From positions 56,643,898 to 56,707,897 of the forward strand of contig NC_092521.1 of assembly GCF_037038585.1 (NCBI RefSeq): a stretch of 64,000 nt of DNA, written 5' to 3'. The position numbers and the translations under genes are program-made. Shown piece by piece: positions 1 through 9,673 of the stretch; position 1 is the stretch's first letter, and every line of letters starts with the position of its first letter. Below the pieces are notes generated by a model. It saw only the letters and a program-made list of their open reading frames with translations, had not been told where the DNA came from and did no database searches. The DNA comes from Patagioenas fasciata (taxonomy: Eukaryota; Chordata; Aves; Columbiformes; Columbidae).

Positions 1-2310
1 CATTTTTTTTTAACTTGTTACAGATAATAATTTTTTTAACCTGTTTTTCTGTCACAGAAACAAAAGTCAACAGTATGCAGCAGAAACATTTGGGGATTTC
101 TAACACACAAATCAGTATTTTTCCCTCTGAAATGGTACTGATTTATTATCAGATGTTAAATACTTACCTCTTACAGAACTGACAAGTGTAAGACCATGTA
201 AAGAAAGAAAACCTTCTCGTTCGGCAGCAAAAGCAGAGCTGAAAGAAGAACAGAGGAGTCCACAATGTTAGGCCAAGTCCCGCACGATACTTACTTCAGC
301 CACCAGTTGCCACCAGTGAGACCACAGTTCAGGGGTCTGTACTTCTCAGAAGATATTGAAAAGAATGGTCCAGAATTGTACCTTCCTGTATTTAGAAATA
401 CTCCTTAATTTTTTTACCGAAGTTAAATACTTGTCAGTTAATTGTTAATTTATTTTTACTCCTCCCTCACTGATGCTTAGATCATTACTATAATAAAAGC
501 AACAGGAAAGTAGCAGCAGTGAGGAAGGGTAACTGTTACAACTGAAAACATAAGAACAAATGGGCATAAATTCAGCCATGAATACATTTAGGCTGGAAAT
601 TGTTCCTAACCATCTGGGTGAGGTTCTGGGACACAAAGTTTTTGCCTGTGGTAACATTTGATGATTTTATTCCAATCCTACGCTCTTGAAATTTAGAGGA
701 CGTGCAGGAAAGAACTACTATAGGAAGGAAAGGCATTGAACAATGAAAAGTTTTGGAGTCAAATGAAAGATGACATAATGAGATCCAAAGACGTAGGTGA
801 TGCTAGATACATTTGGTTAGAAAAAAAAGTGAACAATTTTAATAGTATACTAAATTAATTGAAGCATCAACTTACTTTGTGATTTGATCAAAGCTCATTA
901 CTGATGTTTATATATCATAATATGAAACAGCTGAACCTAATGAATGACACTTTACGATTATTATCCCTCTGCCTTACATAAACATGCATACTAAACATGG
1001 GTAGGCCTGGAGGTAAAATACACTGTGAAGTCAAAATACACTTGCTGGAGGTGTTCAAGAAGCACAAGTCAAAAGTAAGAGAAGAAGACACAGCTTCTAC
1101 TGGTAAATACCAATTCCTAGTCTGCAGTTTATGGAAAAAAAAAAAAAAAGTTAGTTAATGGGTTCTCTACTATCAAACTTCCTTCTGGAGTCACATGTTA
1201 TCTGACTTCCATGACGGCTTTCATTCCCTCTTTGCGTGGCAGTGAGGATTCAGATGAAAAACCTGTTGTAAGTTCCTACTGCCAGCTGTAATTCCATTTC
1301 TGGAATAGAAATGCGAAGCAATACTGCAGAAGGCACGGGGGCAGAAATCACTTTAGTCAATGAAGTTTAATAGGTACGTTCTATAACTGCAAACGTTACT
1401 GCATTTTTATAGACAATCTAAGCAAATAAAGTATTTCCATGAAAAGTTTTCACAGAATCACAGAATGTTGGGGATTGGAAGGGACCTCAAAAGATCATCC
1501 AGTCCAATCCCCCTGCCAGAGCAGGAACACCTAGATGAGGTTACACACGAATGTGTCCAGGTGGGTTTTGAATGTCTCCAGAGAAGGAGACTCCACAACC
1601 TCTCTGGGCAGCCTGTTCCAGTGTTCTGTCACCCTCACTGAGAAAAAGTTTCTTCTCAAATTTAAGTGGAACCTCTTGTGTTCCAATTTGAACCCATTAC
1701 CCCTTGTCCTATTGTTGGTTGTCACCGAGAAGAGCCTGGCTCCATCCTCATGACACTCACCCTTCATATATATCTGTAGACATGAATGAGGTCACCCCTC
1801 AGTCTCCTCTTCTCCAAGCTAAAGAGACCCAGCTCCCTCAGCCTTTCCTCATAAGGGAGATGCTCCACTCCCTTCATCATCTTTGTTGCCCTGTGCTGGA
1901 CTCTCTCCAGCCGTTCCCCATCCTTCTTGAAATGAGGGGCCCAGAACTGGACACAATATTCTCACCAGGGCAGAGTAGAAGGGGAGAAGAACCTATCTGG
2001 ACCTACTAACCACGCCACTTCTAATATACCCCAGGATGCCATTGGCCTTCCTGGCCACAAGAGCACAGTGCTGGCTCATGGTCATCCTGCTGTCCACCAG
2101 GACCCCCAGGTCCCTTTCCCCTATGCTGCTCTCTAATAGGTCATTCCCCAATTTATAATGGAAGCTGGGGTTGTTCCTACCCCAATGCTTCTGCACAAAG
2201 TTCAAGGAAGCTAAACTATTTGTTATACATGTAGGGGGAGTTTCATGGATATTATTTTTCTCCAATTCAGGGTAAAAAATGAATGTGTAAACGGGAGGCT
2301 GGTGCCGTAC
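1..2310 (-). other. SPIRE1: SPIRE1 intron 14, partial
   Basis: This follows the Spir-box exon donor. It contains a CR1 fragment (about 1451-2203) and otherwise AT-rich sequence. A good-looking minus-strand donor (GTAAGTATC) lies near 293-285, but the sequence before it matches no Spire peptide. The zinc-finger exon was looked for and not seen. Confidence 0.8.
1451..2203 (-). mobile_element. CR1 LINE fragment (3' end, with ORF2 remnant)
   Basis: The plus strand starts with the reverse of a CR1 3' end (AGAATCACAGAATGTTGGGG, GGAAGGGACCTC) and continues as the complement of the ORF2 C-terminus. Minus-strand remnants read [36 protein letters not shown] and [20 protein letters not shown]. These are hallmark CR1 reverse-transcriptase end motifs. 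The copy is broken and 5'-truncated. Edges are approximate. Confidence 0.95.
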
Positions 2311-2448
2311 CTTTCCTTTCTTGAGAGCAGTGTAGACATCTTTATACTGCTGGTACTTTTCCAGCTCCGCCTTCACCAGCACCTGACGGATGTGCATGAC
2401 CTCCTCCACCGTCAGAGCCAGACATTCCACTGGGTAACAGAACTCCTC
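2311..2448 (-). CDS. SPIRE1: SPIRE1 exon 14: Spir-box
   Basis: This 138-nt exon (46 codons, phase 0) reads [20 protein letters not shown], then [50 protein letters not shown] is the Spir-box, a helical motif shared by Spire proteins and resembling a Rab-binding helix of rabphilin-type proteins. With the following FYVE-type finger it targets Spire to vesicle membranes. The acceptor is CTTCCAG and the donor is GTACGG. The next human segment (LCFCCRTRR...) that opens the zinc finger is not found below 2311, so it should lie beyond the window edge. A CR1 fragment sits about 100 nt downstream of the donor. Confidence 0.98.
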
Positions 2449-5400
2449 CTGGAAGCCAAAAAACCCGTATTATTTCAAAGCCAAGGGACTTCTTCCAGAC
2501 TTCAACCTAGACAACCAGCCACCTGGTTAGTAACTCCAGAAACAGAGGGTTTCTCCCTTCAAACTGGAATAGCAGTGGCTCATTCATGGGCATCACATGA
2601 GTTTCAAACCATTGCAGACTGCCTAAGTGTGACCTAAATGGTCTGATCTTCAGCCTTCACAACAATGACAGTTTTCTTCATTTTTCCTCCTCAAACCACT
2701 CGACCTTTCTCTCCATCTTTTATTACAAAGATTTCTTTGAAACCAATCAATGTTCAGGATTATAATTTGAAAGGGAAAAGGTAATTTGGTAGATGGTATC
2801 ACTATTAAGTATATTGTTTGAAGACAATGCAATTTCTCTGAGACTTTGTGGTGCCCAGAGTGGCCAAGGAAAGTTGTTAGTAGCCCATTCTAGGATAAAT
2901 TTTTATTCCATGGTACCACATCTTGGTGCTCACACGATCAGAATCCCACCAAGACTACAAAAAGTTAATAGCAGTTCAGGCAAAAAAGTTCTCCTTTCTC
3001 CCCCAGGAAAGTAACAACAGCTATTTAATCTTTATAGAATAATCTCTTCAAATATAAAGCAGGAGAACTGGTTACCCAGTGTTGCATTATTAATGGCAGA
3101 GACTCAAACTAACAACACAGCTCCCCACTTCTAACATTTTGCGTCAGTTCTGTACTGCAGCATTTAGGAGAATATTGAGAACTCCTGAATTTGGTACCAG
3201 AGAATAAAAAGCACCAACCCAATTTGTAATCCAGCCCTGTAGTTGATTAGACATTTCCAACAGAAAGACAGAAACCTCTGTGGGAACTCCCATAGCTTTA
3301 TGCTCAGCGAACCTTTTCAGTCAGCCCAGAGGGGCTGCTGTGCGGTAATGACAATGACCCGTAATTCTCTCTGAATAACTGAGGGAAATTTCTCCTGCAA
3401 ACACAAAGATGTGGCTGACAGGTTGGAGATCCCGTTTACAAATTGAAGTGATGAATCGGATTAGTAGTGAAATGCTCATTTCCATGTACTCAGAGGTCGG
3501 TTCTGTCTTTCCGTTAGATTATAAAGAAAATCTTTCTACGTTGCAGACCTGGCAAACATTAGCATTTAGGAACCACCACATTTTTAAAAACTGTTGTCTT
3601 ACCTATCTAGAAAGGGAACACAAAGAAACTTCACCCTGCTTAAAGTACCCCACAAAAGACTAGAATTGAGTTAACTTTGTTAGATTTGCCAGCTAAACCT
3701 TCGGGGGTATAGAATCACTATTTTTCTAGGAAAAACAAACTACATGAAAAACAACTGCGATTCGCTCTGAGGTGTAAAAACTGCACTGCCAAACCAAAAT
3801 AACTTTGTGTTTCTTATGATCAAACTTCACAGCTCAGCAGCGGCTCTCAGGGATTCGTTTCTGGGCTCTCCCCATAGCAACTGCCTCGCCATGGAGAAGG
3901 CACGGCCGCTGGCCGGGGGTGGGAAAGCGGGACCCGCACAATGCCGGCAAAAACCCCGCAATCCTGCACCGTGGGAGACCAAGAGAAACTGTCCGAGGTG
4001 AATGAGGCCGCCTGAATGCTTGTCGTCAATCAGTCAGAGCTTTAAGTCCTTTAGAAATACATTTCTTACTTGGAGCTCTTCCTTCCCTCTCACGAACGCC
4101 CAATTTCTTTAATTTACAGAGTGATGACGTTGGGGAATTACCGCTCCTGGGGAGAAAGGCTGCGGATCTGCTAAAGGTGTAGAGCAGGTACTAGGGGAAT
4201 AGTGTGGGCCTCTTGTACGTATCGGAAACGATTATCGCTAAAGCAAACAGAAATAGCTGGCAGGCAACAGGGGAAACATAGAAAATGTTCACATGTTTAA
4301 ATGCTAATGTTTTAATTCCAGCGGTTACACAAGGACAACAAAATGTTAATGCAACATTAAATGAGAGATAAATATGATGCTGATTTCAGAAAACGGCTTG
4401 ATTTTTTTTCCCTTTTTGGAATAGAAGTAAGGACACAAGAAAATCTTTTCTTTCAACACTACCTCTAAGGCATTGAAATGAATAAAAATTACGCTAAGCA
4501 CTGACTAAACTTCATTAAACAATGATGCTTTGGAGTTATCGCTCAAACTTTCAACAATAATCTGCTCCAAGTGAGAGAACTTCAGCTCTCTGCAACACCT
4601 GCACACAACAGAACATACTAAAGATAAAATGTGGTTTGGATGGTGCTGATTTTCTGGAATTGTACTCAATACTCAATTTAATATTAAAGACAAATCAGTA
4701 TTCTTATTTTTAAAGGGAAAAAAATCTTACTTAAAAACACTATTTTGAACTTGAAGTTTCCATAATCCTCATGAGAATTGGCTTAAAACCTTGACTGTGC
4801 AATCATCTTATATACACTGTAATACCTCAAGGCGTATATGTGTAATTTTTTTTTAACTCAGGAAAAGCAGGCAGTAAGAATTACATATCCATAATGTAAA
4901 ATAAAGTGCTTCGTAGGTAATTCTCAGCACACACACACCTAATAGGTCCTTAGGACTAACACATTTTCACACTAATATATTCCTTGTAAAACTTCTCATT
5001 AAAGGACGTCACTAGGCATTCAAATGAGCTGCACTAGTAAATTGCAATATGAACAAGTGATGGATTTGCCTCTAAATTCTGAAATTCACAATTAGTCAAG
5101 CAATCTAAAATCTCATTACTTCTGCAGACTAAAAAGTTTCTAAGAAGTCAGCTAGATATCTCAAATATAAACTCTACTGCAACAGGTTTCCTGGTTTCAC
5201 TCACTTGTTGGGACAAGGAAAAGAAGGAGAAAATTAAATTGTTCATGTTCAGTTCTGCATAGGGGTAAATGAATTAGCTTTTGTCTTTAGTGGATTTGCT
5301 TTCCCTGGTATATGGTTATGTGTTATTCTGCAAGTTCTGATATGTAAGTGTGCTGAGGACTGGAATCATATGTGGGTTTTCAAGTAAAACAGATTGCAAA

Positions 5401-5770
5401 TGCCCTTCCATTCTACATAGTGCATCTTGGTAGAAACATAAAACCTTATTATTTTCAACATAGTCCAAGGATTTCAATAGTTTTGCCGGATTTTTTTCTG
5501 CACGATCTTCACGTGCCCTAACATTTAAGGTCTGTCCCATTGATAATCTTGTGATGTTGCATTTTTAGTTTGCTGTCCTTTCAGAACTGATTTCTTTTCC
5601 CCGTGAGGTGATTGAAGACACACAAATATCCTTCGCACATTGAAATCAACGTCAATCAGGTGCAGTGTCCCAGCCTAAGCTTTAATTCTTGCCACAGCTT
5701 AGGAAGTGCTCCCCTAAGGAGGGAACATGCTAGTGAAGGTGATTTCCAAAGCCAGCAAAAAGAGGCAAAC
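2449..5770 (-). other. SPIRE1: SPIRE1 intron 13
   Basis: This is intronic sequence between the mitochondrial cassette and the Spir-box exon. Most is AT-rich and unremarkable. The exception is the CpG-rich patch at about 3840-4030, listed separately. Confidence 0.85.
3840..4030 (+). promoter_or_regulatory. CpG-rich patch with Kozak-like ATG, candidate internal promoter/first exon
   Basis: About 14 CpG dinucleotides fall in roughly 190 nt, inside AT-rich intron. On the plus strand CTCGCCATGG at 3886-3895 is a strong initiation context. The frame from 3891 stays open for 35 codons to a donor-like GAG followed by GTGAATG at 3998. It could be the start of an antisense transcript, a bidirectional internal promoter, or just a GC-rich relic. 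The peptide (MEKARPLAGGGKAGPAQCRQ...) matches nothing I know. Confidence 0.25.
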
Positions 5771-5944
5771 CTTTGCGGGTTTCCACCTGCTGGCAAAAGC
5801 TCTCTCACAGAGATAGTACATAGCCCCTGCCACCCCGCACATGGCTGCTTCAACGGGATGAGAGCTGAGCAGAGAAGCTGTTTGCATAGTTGAAAAAAGT
5901 GGTCTGAAAGTCATCCTTGGAAATAAACTGGTTATCCTAGGAAC
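5771..5944 (-). CDS. SPIRE1: SPIRE1 alternative exon 13 (mitochondrial Spire1C cassette)
   Basis: A strong acceptor (pyrimidine-rich tract from CTTCTCTGCTTCC to GTTCAG) precedes 174 nt that are open in phase 0 and end at AAG before GTTTGC. The 58 residues begin VPRITSLFPRMTFRPLFSTM, include the hydrophobic stretch AAMCGVAGAMYYLCERAF (about residues 33-50), and end ASRWKPAK. The first 31 residues carry three arginines, several Ser/Thr and no acidic residue, and the hydrophobic segment is flanked by basic residues. That suits mitochondrial targeting. The mammalian Spire1C isoform contains an extra exon of, to my recollection, 58 residues at this point between linker and Spir-box; it places Spire1 on mitochondria and cooperates with INF2 in fission. 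Exact length, phase and position agree. I have not compared the sequence itself. Confidence 0.85.
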
Positions 5945-6028
5945 CTGAACAATAGATAGGAAGCAGAGAAGCGAATGCTGTGCATGAACGAAACCATTAG
6001 CTTTGGTCCTCTGGCTCATGAAAAATTA

Positions 6029-6054
6029 ATGATGATGATAATAATAATAATAAT
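6029..6054. repeat. (ATG/ATA)n trinucleotide run
   Basis: GATGATGATAATAATAATAA followed by TAAT. It is intronic. Confidence 0.9.
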
Positions 6055-6884
6055 TTTAAAAGCAAACAGACTACAAAGGCATTCATATGTACATCTCAGG
6101 ACACCGGCTTCATCTCTCCGATTAAGCACTGAGTCAGCTCACCACAATGAGCACACCACCAGGCCGACCACCCAAAAAATCACGGAGCTGCCCTGCCTGT
6201 CCATGCAGGGCTGGTAGGGCGACACACCAATAGCACTGTGTTTGGCCTCTTTCCAAACCTGTTTCCCCTCTCCACCCCTTGAGGTCTAACTCCCTCTGTC
6301 TGCTGAGATGCCAGCTCACAAAACCGTCATTAGTATGCAAGACAGACCAGTTCCTTGCTAATCCTGACAGGAGACTGTAGCAAACTCCTGCCTGTTTTCA
6401 CTGGCTATTTACTGATGAGCCCTCTTTCACCTTGGAGAGAAACTGTGGTCATGGGAGCAGCTGATAAGAAATGAAACTCCATCAATCCTGGAGGAAGGGA
6501 TGAAGAAGTGCGAAGTCAAATGAAAAGTAAATAATATTCTGCACTTATTAAGAAGTGCTCGCTCCAGGAACGTCAATGTTCCATATGCAGCACCCACAAA
6601 AAGAGGCTGGCAACTCTGCCGGGAAGGAAAGTCTTGCAATAAGGCAAAGCATGGAACTAGGCCAGTGCCAGCATCTCAAAAACCATCGACCAGAACTGAA
6701 AAACAAAGTATTGTGCGACGTGGCTGTCACACCCTAGAGGGCACTATTGCCAAGTTAAAGAATTAGCTCTCTAGGTATCAAATAAAATAGGTTCTTATTA
6801 ACAGAACATCATTTCACTGTTGATTTTCCTTGTTTCTCACTTCGTAGCCAAAACCAAGCTAGGTGACAGTGTTCTGAAGATTAA

Positions 6885-6911
6885 AAAACAAACAAACAAA
6901 CAAAACAAAAA
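6885..6911. repeat. (AAAC)n run
   Basis: About five AAAC units with flanking A-rich sequence. Confidence 0.85.
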
Positions 6912-8567
6912 AGCAACAATATAAAACACAAGGAAAACCCAAGCACAAAGGAAACTAGGAAAACCCTTCTCATGTGTTCCCATATTAGCCTGACTTATCT
7001 AAAGTCTTCTTCTCCCTTTGCCTTTAGAATTTTTAAGGGGAAGTGGAATAATCACATTAGTTTTTCTGCAATAGCTTTATTTTGAATCTATTTTTCTAGG
7101 CGTATGTCAGTGAATAGACTGGCAGAAGGAAAATACCCAAGTGGTCAAAAAGGTCCTGTTAAGAACTTGGCTGACCTATTTAAAATAATGGCTTCATATA
7201 TAAGATTTTTAAGTTGCATGATGCCCTCAAATACATGATATGAGATCAGCATTACGATGTAACATATTTAGATACACTAAAGGTGTGATGGAGCAAAAGC
7301 ATCAGTGTAACAGATAAAGCTTTCTCCCCTCTTCCCTTAAACATGTTCATGAATGACTCTGGGCCCATTGGAAAATAAAACTCATGCTTCCACATACAGT
7401 GAGTGCAGCAGGTGATGACAGGGCATTCCATCAGTGTTTCAGTGTTTTCAAACATACGCTGAAGGAACCCTGCAGCTTGGTTCTAGTGCAATATGTTCTG
7501 CTCCAAGTTCATTTCTACTTGTGCTGTGCGTTTATCAACATGCTACTGCCTGGCCTTCACCTGGAAAGAGAAACTAAATTCTAAATGGAGGGATACAACA
7601 TACAAAATGTGGCAGACTGTCAGAAAAGAAGAGAAGGAAGCATGTTGTGGGAATATTTGGAGATTTTTGTTACCATTCAGCTTCATCACTTAACAGGGTT
7701 GGATCCCGGCCACCATCTCTTGGGCCAACAAGAACAATCTTCAAAGCCCGTTAATACCACTGCACTAAAAACCAGGGCAAGTGTATATTCCCTTCCTTTC
7801 ACAACTAGGATGTGTTTATCGATTTCTCTATTCACCAGCACCTCATGGGGCATACTTCAAAACCCTGCTGGTAGGAAAAGAGATGAGGAACATAACCTGC
7901 ATGAAATTACAAAGCACTAATCACAGCATAAATGAACCAGGATTTCATACCCTTTGCTGTTTATACTCTGTTGGAAAACAGCTCTCAATTAAAGCTAATT
8001 GATCAAATGTACTGTACTTTCCTTTCAAGCAGTAATACAGGTTTTTGCCTCAGTAACTTCAACAAAGCAACACAGACAAACCTTGATTTGGATTACTGAA
8101 AGAGCTTTCACATGTATAAACATTAGCACATATGTTCTCAAGGTGGGAAAAAAAGAAACCATTCCATTCATTCAGCCGTTAACTAAAATACTTTCAGTAA
8201 CTAAAAAATTCCCCCAAATCCCAAAATAGATCCTCTGCTTTGGAATTGTCTCAATTCAAATGGAAAATCAGTAAGGTGAAGTTCATCTGGTTTGGTAGCA
8301 TTCTGAAATAAAATCAAGGCACAGGGCTTTACCCAGAGTCCTAATTGAAGTGCAAATGTTTTCTGAGGCACCTGTACCTGGGATTTTGGATAAATACGCT
8401 AGAGAAGCAAAGTTCAAATCTTGACTTCAAAATGTCTTTAGTAGCCAAGGGCTGTTTCTGCATTGAGGAGTTTTCTTTAAGTTCTAATCACACTGAAGCC
8501 ACGTTTTAACTTTCATTATACTCTTAGCATGCCTCTTTTTCTCTCTTCTACCACCTACTCCACTTAC

Positions 8568-8710
8568 AAGTGATCTGGAGCTCTGTTTTGAAGGTGGTAG
8601 GAACTGTCTCACATTGGTTGGTGTCTCCTTTTCAATGGAGTGTCGTCTCTGAGGTGGCTGCCGTCTCTCAGGCTGTGGTGTGGATGATATGGGCAAGAAT
8701 TTCGGAGGCA
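8568..8710 (-). CDS. SPIRE1: SPIRE1 exon 12: Pro/Arg-rich linker before the Spir-box
   Basis: This 143-nt exon starts with TG, which joins the carried A to give ATG (an internal methionine, not a start). It then reads [20 protein letters not shown], followed by [27 protein letters not shown]. This linker is strongly conserved in SPIRE1. RRHSIE is a basophilic-kinase-type site. The acceptor is CTTTAG and the donor is a consensus GTAAGTG right after RSL, so the exon ends in phase 0. The next exon can be either the 58-residue cassette at 5771-5944 or the Spir-box exon at 2311-2448, and both begin in phase 0. Confidence 0.97.
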
Positions 8711-9582
8711 CTAAAGATTCAATCGGTATAAAAAAATTAGTTCTTGTAAGACAGACTGTTGGATAACATTGCCCAGTACTTAAACCAGCCACTGATTTGC
8801 TAGAATTCCCACTACTGGTGGCTGAAGTTACATGTCCATGCTCAGAGCATCCTCAGGAGAGGTATCACATTTTCCAGATAGAGAGAATAGGAAAACTCAT
8901 AAACCTGGCAAACACAGGCATGCTACTGTCCAGTTAACACTGTATATAAATTCAGTGTGTCAGGGTATTGGCTTGTTCTACTTACGTCACCACAGTGCAC
9001 AGAAAATACATGCACAGACTACCTGTTTCATTACAAAACCTCTCCAGTGGCACTGAAACACTTTGGAACAATCAAAAAATATTGTTGCACAGTAAACACA
9101 CATAACTGTGCCTGAAACAAACAAACAAACACACCAGATCCTCCCCTCTTCCCAGTAACTACTTATGAGAAATATTGGTGATTGCTGTGTGTTTTTCAAA
9201 CAAGTATATTCATTGCCATGGTGACACAGATGCAGGAAACATTTAAATTTGTCTTATGTTAGAATGTATTTCTGCAGCAACAAATTCTTTTACAAGACAG
9301 ACGTAGCTAAACTACTCCACACTGACTTGTGACTTCTTCTACAGTTCCACATCACGGATGAAATCTGTTTCACACAGGTACTCACATATAGCGGAGGCTA
9401 ATGCCTTCCAATTGTTCGTTATATTTGACTTATTCAGCAGGTTCTAGGGTTCACATTTAGAGATTTATTCTGTTAACAACGCTCAGCTTCAACTTTCCAT
9501 AAAAGTTTCAGACAAAGTTCATAGAACAGAAGACAACAGAAGTGTGTAAAAGCAGCCACTGGACTCTCTCATGGAAACTCAC
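8711..9582 (-). other. SPIRE1: SPIRE1 intron 11
   Basis: This is a short 872-nt intron. It contains a brief CAAA run near 9115-9131. Nothing else in it is recognisable. Confidence 0.9.
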
Positions 9583-9673
9583 TCTTTCTGCTGCTGGTGC
9601 CTTCTTGAGAGGGGTCTTCCACTTGCGAGGGGGAGATGCTGCTGCTACTTGCTGATTTGTGCACTGATTCCTC
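9583..9673 (-). CDS. SPIRE1: SPIRE1 exon 11: Ser-rich linker
   Basis: This 91-nt exon encodes 30 residues, EESVHKSASSSSISPSQVED followed by PSQEGTSSRK, plus one base (A) that makes methionine with the next exon. It corresponds to the poorly conserved human stretch that begins EETLHKSTSSSS and ends STRKK. The acceptor is CTCACAG and the donor is GTGAGT. The segment is rich in serine and acidic residues, is predicted to be disordered, and separates the myosin-binding motif from the proline/arginine linker. Assignment rests on matched boundaries, frame, position and the HKS-SSSS similarity, so it is a little less certain than its neighbours. Confidence 0.93.

Larger units (their letters stand above)
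5945..8567 (-). other. SPIRE1: SPIRE1 intron 12
   Basis: This is an intron of 2.6 kb. It holds a short ATG/ATA trinucleotide run at about 6029-6054, an AAAC run at about 6885-6911 and no interspersed repeat I recognise. The 30 nt next to the cassette acceptor (5945-5975) form a good pyrimidine tract on the minus strand. Confidence 0.85.

Noticed and set aside
285..400. Strong minus-strand donor (GTAAGTATC) suggesting the next SPIRE1 exon
   Set aside because: The sequence before it has no similarity to the zinc-finger start (LCFCCRTRR) expected after the Spir-box, and no convincing acceptor at the right phase.
1531..1767. Small minus-strand open frame as a gene
   Set aside because: Same CR1 ORF2 C-terminal remnant ([23 protein letters not shown]).
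5714..6019. 101-codon minus-strand frame as an independent small gene
   Set aside because: Its central 58 codons are better explained as the spliced SPIRE1 cassette exon; the upstream part is the pyrimidine tract and intron.
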